This document shows, piece after piece, positions 11,789 through 26,399 of a stretch of DNA of 64,000 nt (position 1 is its first letter; every line of letters starts with the position of its first letter). The notes under the pieces are model-generated. The model had not been told where the DNA came from, did no database searches, and saw only the letters and a list, made by a program, of their open reading frames with translations. Location of the stretch: NCBI RefSeq assembly GCF_016808095.1, contig NC_068978.1:22436806-22500805 (forward strand), read 5' to 3'. Position numbers and translations under genes: made by a program. This DNA is from Vigna angularis (lineage: Eukaryota > Streptophyta > Magnoliopsida > Fabales > Fabaceae).

Positions 11789-12300
11789 GGCTTAAATGCT
11801 TATTTTTTCCCCATGTTAAGAGGTGAATTTTTGTTTAGTATCCGATTTTAAAAATGAAGACATTAGATCCCTATGAACAAGATTCACAAAGAAAGAACAA
11901 ATTCAACAAATCATTAAAGAAAAAGCTGAACAAGGGAGGGAAAAAGTTGTGTTATGAAAAGTATATAAAGAACAAATTCAACAAATCATCAAAGAAAAAG
12001 CTGAACAAGAGAGAGAAAAATTATGTTATGAAAAATATATGAATAAGGTCCACAAAGAAAGAACAAATTCAACAAATCATCAAAGAAAAAGCTGAACTAG
12101 AGAGAGAAAAAGCTAGACAGCAGAAGAGAGAAGAGAAAAAGTATGGTTACATATGAACTTAACCTCGTTGCTGTCAACTTAACAGACATAACCTTATTCA
12201 TACACTTTTCATAACATATGAACCTAATGTCTTCGTTTTTAAAACCAGATACTAAACAGAAATTCACCTCTTAACATGAAAACGAAGTAAATATTTAAGC
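11789..12300. mobile_element. 512-bp non-autonomous MULE (Pack-MULE-like) with perfect 9-bp target duplications
   Basis: The ends form inverted repeats of about 85 bp beginning GGCTTAAATGC at the left and, on the other strand, GGCTTAAATATTTAC at the right; both continue through CATGTTAAGAGGTGAATTT and a GAAGACATTAG block. TATAATTAA flanks the element at 11780-11788 and 12301-12309, a perfect 9-bp duplication diagnostic of MULEs. The interior is a triplicated Lys/Glu-rich segment (11895-12140). The same terminal repeats bound the larger element at 45618-47155. Confidence 0.9.
11895..12142 (+). repeat. Three tandem copies of a coiled-coil-coding segment inside the MULE
   Basis: Copies of ACAAATTCAACAAATCATYA start at 11897, 11972 and 12063 (spacing 75 and 91 bp). 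In the appropriate frame each encodes about EQIQQIIKEKAEQEREK, a Glu/Lys-rich helical coiled coil; the last copy runs on through ARQQKREEKKYG. The copies are not all in one frame, so no continuous protein results. This looks like a captured host coding piece that was later tandemly expanded; the donor gene was not recognised. Confidence 0.6.
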
Positions 12301-12309
12301 CTATAATTA

Positions 12310-13100
12310 AAGCATAAATTTTGAATTGCCTTCTAAGAAATTCTTTAGGAAAAAAAAAGATAAATAACTCAGCACTCCTTAAAGTACATGTTGAAAAGGT
12401 TTCATTTGCTGTCCTTTCACAAAAGCACACGGGTTTCATTTAAAAGTAGCCTCCTTAGATAATAAACAACAATAAAATAAATAAATAATAATAATAATAA
12501 GATTAACTAAATTAACAGTATTTCTACATTAGTCTGCAATTGATGGCAGACAGATACAACACGAATGAAACATATAAACAAGAGATCTATTTGTGAAGGT
12601 ATGAAGCTAGATTCCTATGTATTATCAACAAAAACAAATGTTCAATCCAAAATTGGAAACATGCTCCATTTGGAAATAATTCTTCAAAAAAGAATCAATG
12701 AATCAAATGATTTTTAACAGTATAACAACTAAACTCTCCCATCAAAAGGGGTACATTGGCAATAATCTCAATATCCCCCACCAGTAAGTATAGTTCTAAC
12801 CTCTGCTATTTTGTTCCAAAGTATATATGCCTTTTGATTATACACAAAACAACCTTGTATTCTTGCCCTTTTTGTATATGCCTAAACTGAAACTCTGTAT
12901 TTTGAATGAAATGAGAGAAGCCACAAGGCCCCCATTGATTCTTCAGCAGCCTCATCAATATGGCAGGAAAAAGGAAGCACATTCACACACCAGAGAGATC
13001 TCATGAGCTTCCCTTTAACTTTTAAGGCAATGTCATATGATGCAGCATGATGAAACCACACTGTTTGTTTTAGCCTTATCTTATGTACAAAACCAAGACA
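12310..13100 (-). other. Downstream region and probable 3' UTR of the O-fucosyltransferase-family gene
   Basis: The stretch follows the stop codon of the minus-strand gene. The part nearest the stop (about 12750-13100) is less AT-rich than the rest and probably transcribed as 3' UTR. No clear polyadenylation hexamer could be assigned. An (AAT)n run lies at about 12478-12499. Confidence 0.35.
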
Positions 13101-17285
<4,185 letters not shown>

Positions 17286-17630
17286 GCTGGCGACGCTACG
17301 GGAATGCCAAAACGACGTCGGATTGGAAAACGGGAAATTTTATTGTCGGTTTAGTTTCTCTTGACGCTTGTGAAGTTGCGATTTGGGAGGAACGAAACGA
17401 GATAGACAGCGTTTTCGCTTTTGTTGATGTTGTTGTTGTTTCGTTTTTTCCTGTTTTGGGTTTTGGTCTGAAAAGGTTTGAGGGGCCGAAATAGAAGGGA
17501 GTGGCAACGTTAAATAATGTGCCAATCTGGGATCTCTGATTCTCTTCCAACGTGCTTTTATAAATCGTTGTTGGGGTTGGTTGATTCGCTTCATGTGCCA
17601 TTTTACATTTTCTTTTTTCTGTTATTTATA
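17286..17630 (-). promoter_or_regulatory. 5' UTR and core promoter of the O-fucosyltransferase-family gene
   Basis: Two TATA-like boxes face the gene: TATAAAAG (minus) at 17562-17555 and TATAAATA (minus) at 17630-17623. Transcription would then begin roughly 30 bp downstream, near 17525 or 17595, giving a 5' UTR of about 240-310 nt. The UTR is T/C-mixed on the coding strand and GC-richer than flanking DNA. It contains short upstream open frames, but none was judged real. Confidence 0.45.
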
Positions 17631-17649
17631 TTTTCGACACTGAAATGAC

Positions 17650-19500
17650 ACAATTGCCCTCTTCTTTCTTTCCCTTTTTACAGTCATAAAATTATCTTCT
17701 TTTTGCAGTATTCTTCTGTTTCCTATTTATTTGCTTGCTTCCTATAAAACACATTTATTCACCTCTTTCACAATTGCGGATGATTTTATGTGGTCAAGGT
17801 TTGACTGGTTGTTTTTGTTCCGATGTATTCAATATTGTAAATAAATATATATTAAATTAGTTTCTAAAATTACTACAATTTAATAAATGAATTCGGTTTC
17901 CGAAAACAAGAACCAAATTTTCTTTTAGAAAATGTTCTGATTTTATTTGAATTAGATTTTATAGTCCTCGTAAAAGATAGATTTCCTTTATTCTTGGTAA
18001 CATGAAAAAAGAATTTTTGTCCCTTTGAGAGAAAATAGTTTTGACATTGATTCAAAGAAATAAACTTTGAATAAGATTTATTTACATGTAATAAGGCTGT
18101 TTTTGTTCAAATTAACTGAGAATTTTAAGTCGAAAGGTTATTTTAAAAATCTTTGAAAAATTAGTTGGCAGATATAGAATTATAAATAATAATATGATTA
18201 ATTAATTATTTAATTAAAGTATATACTGAATTAAATTATTCAAAAAAGTGTAACACTAAAACATAAATCAAAACTTATAATGATAAGTCAGGCTTTTTAT
18301 TATTATTTTAAGATATAGGATGGCAAAACATGGTTTTTTTAATAGTTTATTTGAAGTTGATATAAGTTACTTATTGAAATAAGTTAAAGTATGTTTAAAA
18401 ACTTACTAAACCCAAATAAATCAATTTTATCAAAATTTCATTTATCAATTTTATGTATAATTTAGATGAAATATTTTTATTAAAATGAAAAGGGCAACTC
18501 TTGAGTGCATATTTGTGCTCTCATTTATGCTTTGATATTGGATTTTGATTAATTTTTGTACTTTAATAAAATATTTTAATTAGGATTGTTATAATTATAT
18601 TTATTTAAGCATACAAAGACATATTAAAAATAGATTTTTAGTTACATAAATGTTTTTAGAATATTTTAATGAGTATTAGTATAACTGCAACTAAGTTGAA
18701 TTCATTAACGTATGAAAATAAATTGATTAAAGTTTCATCATACCCTTTGTATATATCCAAAAATGACAAATAATCAAAACCACAATAAATCAATCCAAGT
18801 TGGTTAAGCCAAGAAAAAGGGACATATAACAAATCCAAGTTGCGATTTTCTCTATTTTTTTCTAGAAAAAGAAGTTTTGATAATTTATAAAGGTTTATGA
18901 TTAAAGATAATTTGTGAAAAATATATTTTATTTGATATTTTTTAATAATTACCTGATTTAACTATATCAATAAATATCAAAAGATAATATTTATCAAATC
19001 TTTTTTAATCTAGCCTATATCTTCTCAAATATTTTTAGATCTCCACAAAAATCAAATATAGGTTGAAGATATTGGATTATTTAAAAGATAATTGAAGGAG
19101 ATTACATTATCATAAAAAAGATTATAACAACAGAAAAACCTGAAACAAAGCCTAATCCAATTTTCATATAAAGAGACTTAGGGAAACACATTAGGGGAGC
19201 TTAGGCACCCTTTTGGGGTTCAAATTTCGTTCTCCCTCTCTTTTCTCATGTTCTCCACCCTCTCTTATTCTGTTTTCATGTTATTTTTACATTTCATGGA
19301 GTGTTAAGCCTTTGGGGTTGATTTTGTTGTAATTTCTTAATTGGATTTTGTGGTTAGATAAATAAATTTGTTTGTTTTTTTATTCTTGTTGTGATTTATT
19401 TTTATCTATGTCTTTTGCTTCTTAATCAAGTAAAAATGATTTTTACAATATAACAAGTTAGCATGGTGTTAAATTTACTTAACATATCAATCATATGAGT
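17650..19500. other. AT-rich intergenic DNA, no gene seen
   Basis: No coding motif was recognised. A T/C-rich patch at about 19190-19320 resembles a plant leader or LTR leader, but no boundary supports a call. Confidence 0.45.
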
Positions 19501-19860
19501 TCAAGGGTTTTTATTTTTAATTGAGAATTTATTTTGATTAAAATTAGAAACTTTCGTGTGATTGAATGAATTTTTGCCAATAATTAAGAAGGTACTTTGA
19601 TTAGTGGTAAAAAATTTTAACAAGAATTTATCAATAATGTACTTTGGTTAATTATCTTTTTACTTGATATAAGAGGTAAAAGAATAGACATGATTAGGCA
19701 TAGTAATATTTAATTAAGAATGTACTTTGGTTAAATTTACTATGATTAATCTAGAAAGTTTTTGCTTTTAATTGAGAATGTATTTTGGTTAAGAGTGAGA
19801 ATGTTAACACATTAATTGTGAATTTACTTTAATTAATTTGAAAATCTAAGACAATAATCA
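19500..19860. repeat. Degenerate repeats of an AATTGAGAATGTACTTTGGTTAA-like motif
   Basis: At least six variants of a 23-bp word (AATT.A.AATKTACTTTGGTTAA) recur at irregular spacings of 50-80 bp across the stretch. Spacers are unrelated. It looks like an eroded minisatellite. Confidence 0.6.
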
Positions 19861-20289
19861 ATTGAACAATAATCTTTAGATAACCAAATATGAATCCAAT
19901 TTTGAAAAAGCAGTAAAATCAACCTATTTTCTTTCTAAGTATTGTTTAGATTGTAGTCACTCCTAACTAAGACAAATGATTATAAAATAACCGTGATCAA
20001 CAAATTAGAGATTTTGTTCATTAAAGAGGGATTACATTTTTTGACAATTACAAAGATAACCACTACCTTCTTGTTTTCTAATGAGCATAAAGAATATTTT
20101 TTCTAAAAATTTTGGACAGAGAAAAAATTCGACAACATTTTAGCATCACAATTAATCCTAGTTAAAACTGAATATTCTTCAGACTGCTCCTCCTTTTTGA
20201 AGCATGTAATATAGGCACTTGAAGAATGTAATCGTTGTAATCTCTTTTCTGGTTGTTGTGAGAGTCTTCTACATGAAACAAATTCTTCT

Positions 20290-21930
20290 TCCATTTGAGG
20301 CTTCAAGATGTATTAAATGCTTTTGACGAGGAATTCAATATGCGCAACTACTTCATCAACACCATTAGAGTGGCAAAGCTTTACAAATTAAGGTAAGTGA
20401 TTTCTTTTCTTAGAGGCCTGACCTAGCTAATTGACTTCAACGTTGAAATTTTCCTTTTTTAGATAACCTATTTGCACAAAGCACCAAAAGACCTTTGATG
20501 TTGATGAGGGATCATAATATCATTTTGAGTGAGTTAAGAAGCATATATTTCCTACAAGCACAAAATAAGCCTTTGTTAGTATTTGACATGTACTATGAAA
20601 TAACTTAGGCTTGTGTGAGTCAAATGTAGCATACTTATCGTATGTTCAAGAAATAACTTATTTGACTAAGTATACTTGCTTATGTCAGTATAAGCAAAAC
20701 CTTATCATGTGCACAACACTTGCATCAAATCATTTATGTCTGACATGCTCTAATACATTATAAATTATGTTCCATACTTAATTGTTTAATCACGAAATCA
20801 AAACCAAAGATAAGGTCTATTTAACTTGGATCTAACATTGGTGCATTTCTTAACAAAGATTACATTCAACTCTTTATCAACTGGTTACGTTTTACTAGGC
20901 AAACTACTATTGAAAGATATAAATAAGTATTATTTGGATCTTATTTTCTCCTGGATAAAACAAAATATTATTTGAACCATAATAACTTGTAGTTAAAACT
21001 AAGCATCATTTAGACCACATTCACTCTAGGCTAAAATTGAGTATTATTTAAACTACAATCACTCATAATTAAACATATAGTATTGTTTGGAATATAACCA
21101 CTCCTAACTAAAACTGAGTAATATTTGAAACACATCCACTCTTAACTAAACACAATATTATTTGAACAACATCAACCTTTGATTAAAAACAAAATTTTTA
21201 CAAAGAAAAGTGATCTAAAATATGATTGGGCTACTCGCTAAAAGAGGTTATGTCTTAGGACAAATGCAATATATGATTCACTCTTTTAAATGCTCTTAAA
21301 CATGAAAAATGTTCATCCTTACAACTACAAGGTTTGGAAGCTTAAGATCTTGTTCACATTATTGTAGCAAGACTTTCTTGGTGATCATTAGTCGTCACCT
21401 TCCTTATTCAAAAGGATTTTCTATATATACTTGAGAAAAAGAGTCTTTATACATATTTTGTAGTCGTCATCTTCTTGTATCTAAGTATATTTTAAGGCTT
21501 CAAGATGCATTTAATGTTTTTTACTTAACATTGAATGTGTGTGACTTCTTTAGCAACACTTTTGATGCATGGCAAAGCTTCTTAGGCTATGTTGTTTGAT
21601 TTTTTCCACCTTCTTACCAAACTGTAAGGTCTCACACAACTATATGACTTTGTAATGCTAACATCTTACCTTTTTTCAAAGAAGTTGTTTACAAGAAGCA
21701 ACTCTTAACACAATCTTCAAGATATCTTTGATGTTGATAAGGAGTTGAAAAATCTTCTTAAAAGAATGCAAAAAATCGAACATTTCTTACAAACATAAAA
21801 TAATCAATTTTGACATATACTCTAAAATACTTAAGACTTACATGTATCAAACTAAGTATACTTATTGTCTATATATAAAAAAAAACTTATTTAATTAAGT
21901 TTACTCACTTGTGTTTATTTAAATAAAAAC
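20290..21930. repeat. Diverged direct duplication (20290-20720 and 21490-21930) enclosing a minisatellite
   Basis: Both copies contain GGCTTCAAGATG, a GGCAAAGCTT block, CTTTGATGTTGATRAGG, TTTCYTACAARCA and TAAGTATACTTR in the same order, at an offset of about 1.2 kb. Between them, 20900-21190 holds about six degenerate 50-60 bp units of the form AGTATTATTTGRACCAYAATCACTC..AACTAAAAC. No coding content was recognised. Confidence 0.6.
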
Positions 21931-21939
21931 TTATAAATA

Positions 21940-24900
21940 AGACTTGTGTATATTAGAAGAAACTTAAGATTTATACTTATGTGAAACACACAATCAAAAC
22001 CAACGGAAAAGATATATTGAAATTAAAACCTAACAAGTAATCGAACCATATCATAAATAAGTAAGGTTGTATAACAAAATTTAGGATTTCAAAACAACTT
22101 GTAAGCAAATATTTTAAATATTTCCAATTTAATTACAATTTTTACTTTTGCGTGTCAAACTTTTAAATTAAATTAAAGACAAAATATTATATATATATTT
22201 TTATATTTTAAACAACAATATTTGTATTCTTTAATTTTTGTCATACAATGAAATAATCTAAAATACTTTTCCTTTCACTTTCTTCCTACCATTAGTGTTA
22301 GAAATGTTTGAAAATCAAATAATTTAATGATTCCCTTGTATTTTGTTTCCTTTGAATCGTTTTTCCCTTGTAATTTAAAAAAAGTTTGAAGTCTAAATGA
22401 AATAGTGAGCCCTCCACTATGGCAATGGTGCAACAAAAAGAGAAATTGGTTAGGCAAAGAATTGAAGAGCGTGAATTGTGGTGAACATAATTGATAGAAC
22501 TTCACTTGTGGCTTATAATAATGAGGAATGACTTGAAAGTGAAACTAGGTATATGAGTGCATGTGCTTCATTCCAACTAAGACATTAGGTACTCACTCAC
22601 TCAACCTAACATTTTCTTCATATTAATTTATCAATTAATCAAAGTTGGATCATATACTAAATAAGAACCATCAAGGAATAAAGCATTAATTAAATGCACA
22701 AATAACGGAACCATACTTTTAGGCATCATCAAAGTTCAACCTAAGAGAAACTAAATTGTGGGGTGAAAATAGGAGTTGTCATTCTCTAAAAAGTGCATCG
22801 AATAATTTACTCAAAAATACTAAGAAGCTAATGTATCAATTTATGACATTAAAATTTGCATTTTATAACATCTTTCGTTATAAAAATAAAAATTATTTTT
22901 CTCTATGAGTCTTATAAAATTTTTTATAGCTGGTGTAAATATTACAAAATAAACCTTCAAGATAATGTATCTCAATAAAATTTACAAAAATTAAATTAAA
23001 ACATTATAGAATGATATGAATAAAATTTACAAAAAAAAAAATATAAACATTATGGAATGAACTTCAAAAATACAAATGCTCTAAAAGCTAATAATTAAAA
23101 GCCGATGAATATTAATTCACTACAGAATAATTAAAAGTTAAAAGCTTTTAATAATGCTATTTTGACCTTTTCTTAAAATTAAGAAATAATACAAAGGTTT
23201 TATTAATTTATTTTATATTCTAGATTTAAATTTGTCATCGTTTAAAATGTATATTTTGTACGGTTGAAACTTTAGAATGTAATATACATATATATGCATT
23301 TGATTTCTTTTATGCGTATTTTGAATGTTAAAAATTATAAAAAATATGTTATTTAAGTTTTAATGTTAATTAATTGTTATATAATAATAATAATAAATTT
23401 ATAAGGAACGACATTAAACAATTAAGTTTTCAATACGATATGAAAATCATAAAGTTTCAATAAAATAATTTTACTAATTCAGATCAGATTCATTTACCAT
23501 CAATTTGATTATTATGGTAATATAGGATTGATACATTACCGTTTGGGAGACTTGAAGATTTGGATGAATTTGGTTTTCAAGACACAGAAAGAGTGTGTAT
23601 ATGAAAAGTTGTAACTAGTTTTAATGCATAATAGTAAAAATTACAATAACGTATGCGACTTTATTGAGTAAACTGTGTAAATACTTATCCACACAAACAA
23701 ACTCTGATGAGTAATTTTATATACTCACAACGTTTTATTAAACACTATTAATAATATAAAAAGTTTAATTTTGTTTTTTAAATTTATCATAAATTTGGAT
23801 AATTTTAATTGAGTTTTTTATTTTTAATTTTATGTTGAGTACTTAAAATTTTTAATTCAATAAGTTTAATTTTACGTCTCTAACTGATAAGAGATGTCAA
23901 GTTATTGATTATTATAAAATGATAGTGTGATTAATGTGAAATTATAGAAGTGACTTTTTATTAAAAATGGATTGAAAAATAAAGATAATTATACCAATGA
24001 TAGGGATGAGAACCATGCCTTAATCGACGTAAAAATAATCAGAAAAACAGGAAGAAAAGTCATCCACTCTTTTAACAAAAAGAGTTACTTAACGATTTAC
24101 CGTAATATTTTTTTTATATTAATCAATAACGTAATAATCTTTAATACATGAAGACAAGTAAATAATATAACAACCAAAATTACAATTACATTATCCAATC
24201 AATGAAAAAATTAAAAATAATAAAGACTCACTTAAAAAAGTAAAATTTTTTTGAATAGTAAACAATTTGTAATACAAATTTAATTACAAAATGTTTAAAT
24301 ATATAATGTTTAAATAATAATAAACATTTTGGTTATATGCTACTCTAATTTCTCATGCAATTACGCATGTTTCACTTATTTAAGGATTAATATGGTGACG
24401 TTTGGTCAATGAATACATGAAATGCCTAATAGAAAATAATGACGGTTGAAACAATAATAATGATATAAGAAAAAGAAAATCAATTAATGACTGCTGAAAC
24501 AATAATGAAATCTCAAAACTTTTTTTATCAATTTCGCATAATTATATTAAATTTATAAATTCAGTCCCTTAAAATTATTAGGACAAGTGTAAAGAAGGAT
24601 TTTAATATTGATGATTTTAAATATTATATATATATTTTTTTAACAATTGAAGTACTATGTTTAACAATTCTTCGCATACCCAATAGTTTAAGAATGAAAT
24701 GCACTAGTACTATGTTTATGGAGGCTTCATGTTTGAACAATGAATAGCGTAGAGGTTTCTAGGAAGCTTATCTAGGAATAGACTTTGGTTATTAGCAGAG
24801 TGAAAACTTATTTTCGTTCCTTAGAAAAAAAGTATAAAAATAAAAAATACATTTTTTGAAAATTTATTATACTTTTAAACTTCAGTTCTAGGGCAATCGA

Positions 24901-24970
24901 AGCCATTAAATTGACGTTTGACTTTGGGTTTCGATTATAAGTCTTTCATGATTTCAAAAGAGGATCACTA
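21940..24970. other. AT-rich intergenic DNA, no gene seen
   Basis: Only short AT-rich chance frames occur. A MULE-terminus-like word series begins near 23758 (TTTAATTTTGTTTTTTAAATTT) but no partner terminus was found. Confidence 0.45.
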
Positions 24971-26216
24971 TGATAATGACCAATTTTACTTCATTATTCA
25001 ACATCAAATTGATGGAAATTGTCAACTCTTCCTTTACTTCTAGTCTTGTTTAACTCAATTTCTTGTTATTTGTAAGTGATTACATCATAAGTTGTAATTA
25101 GCCCTTTTGATGGCTAATCCCCATTCAAAGAAGCTGGGAGAAGCTACCCACCAAAGAACATTGCCAAAACCCAAGAAATGAGAGAAGAGTAGCTGAAAAG
25201 ATGAAGAACCCAGGCTGCTGCAGAGAGTCACGCCGGGCGCCTACTGACCTAGGCGGCGCCGGGCGTGACAATGCTGACCGAGAGCGCGCCTGGCGCCTGT
25301 CTGTCGGGCCGCCGGGCGCCACTTTTGCTGATGTGGCAGAAACAGCTTATTTAGTTCTGGAACGCGAAGGGGTTGGTATCTTTGGCAGCCCAGACGTGAT
25401 TTGTACACCTTAGAGTAGCTGGAGGCGATCTTGGAGCTGTGGAAACACTTCTCCTTCCACCTTGGGTCTTCTCACTTCTTCCATTTCATCAATTTGTAAG
25501 ATCAAGCTATCCATGACAATGGAGAGCTAGTTTCATTATTGTTGGGGATTGATGTAATCACGGATCTTTTGTGCTAATTACAGTTGAATTGATTGATTAT
25601 ATGTCTATTCCATTGATTTCTAGTGTTTAATTCCTTCTCTTAAAGCTTGTGATGTTGTGTTCCACCATTGCATGATTCTAGGGTTTGCTTGATATTGGGA
25701 AATGTTGTGTAAATCTGGAATTGGATTAAATACCTAAGGGAAATTGTATCTAGGGATAGAACTTGGACCTTTGGTTGTCTTAAATCTCAACTCTTAAAGC
25801 GGATGAACTTGTTAAAGTTTCTAAGGAATTAGAGTTTAAGAAGTAAGTCTAGGCTCTTTCTACCAAGGGATTGGGTTGGAGTAATTTAGTTGATTGACTT
25901 TGGTTAATTAATGGAAAGAAAGTGAATTGTTTGCACAAAAGTGAAGTAGATGAGATCATATCCCCAATAATACCATTTCATACCATTTCTAATCACTCGC
26001 ATTTCTAGCGTTTAAGTTATCAAAGATCAACTTTTATCATTCTTGCATTATCTTTACTTTAATCGTTTTAAAACCACAAAAATATGGAATCATTCTTTAG
26101 TCTAAATTAGTTAGATATTATACGATTTTCTAGGACACGAGTCTCTTGGGAAACGATATCCGGTCTTACCGGTTTTATTACTTGAACGATTTGGTACACT
26201 TGCCAAAGTCTCAACA
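24971..26216 (+). repeat. 5' LTR of the Athila-like element
   Basis: It starts TGATAATGACCAATTTTACT and ends AGTCTCAACA, immediately before the primer site. It contains two GC-rich inverted-repeat modules (25227-25269 and 25286-25320). The 3' LTR repeats it almost perfectly up to position 26107. A short open frame across the GC-rich modules exists in both LTRs, but resembles no protein. Confidence 0.93.
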
Positions 26217-26222
26217 AGTTTT

Positions 26223-26240
26223 TGGCGCCGCTGCCGGGGA
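26223..26240 (+). promoter_or_regulatory. Primer-binding site, tRNA-Asp type
   Basis: TGGCGCCGCTGCCGGGGA lies six bases after the LTR end. It is close to the TGGCGCCGTTGCCGGGGA recalled for Athila/Tat elements, thought to pair with tRNA-Asp. It sets the element's orientation and lineage. Confidence 0.85.
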
Positions 26241-26325
26241 CCCGTGTTAAACTAGACTTTTGTGTGATTTTTAACCGTTTTAGACTTTATCTTTTGTGTA
26301 TAACTTTCTGTTTATTGTATTTATC

Positions 26326-26328
<3 letters not shown>

Positions 26329-26356
<28 letters not shown>

Positions 26357-26357
26357 T
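26329..26357. repeat. (TA)n microsatellite in the retrotransposon leader
   Basis: About 14 TA units lie between the primer site and gag. The leader therefore can vary in length between copies. Confidence 0.85.
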
Positions 26358-26399
26358 TTTTGAGCTAAATTGTGCTTCGAGCTTGGGTGATTCTAGTGT

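Noticed and set aside
23758..24010. Possible MULE or MITE end
   Set aside because: Only one terminus-like word series was found, with no inverted partner or target duplication.
25201..25413. 70-codon Arg/Gly-rich open frame, present identically in both LTRs (also 33540-33752)
   Set aside because: It only crosses the GC-rich inverted repeats; its duplication follows from being in the LTR, and it resembles no protein.
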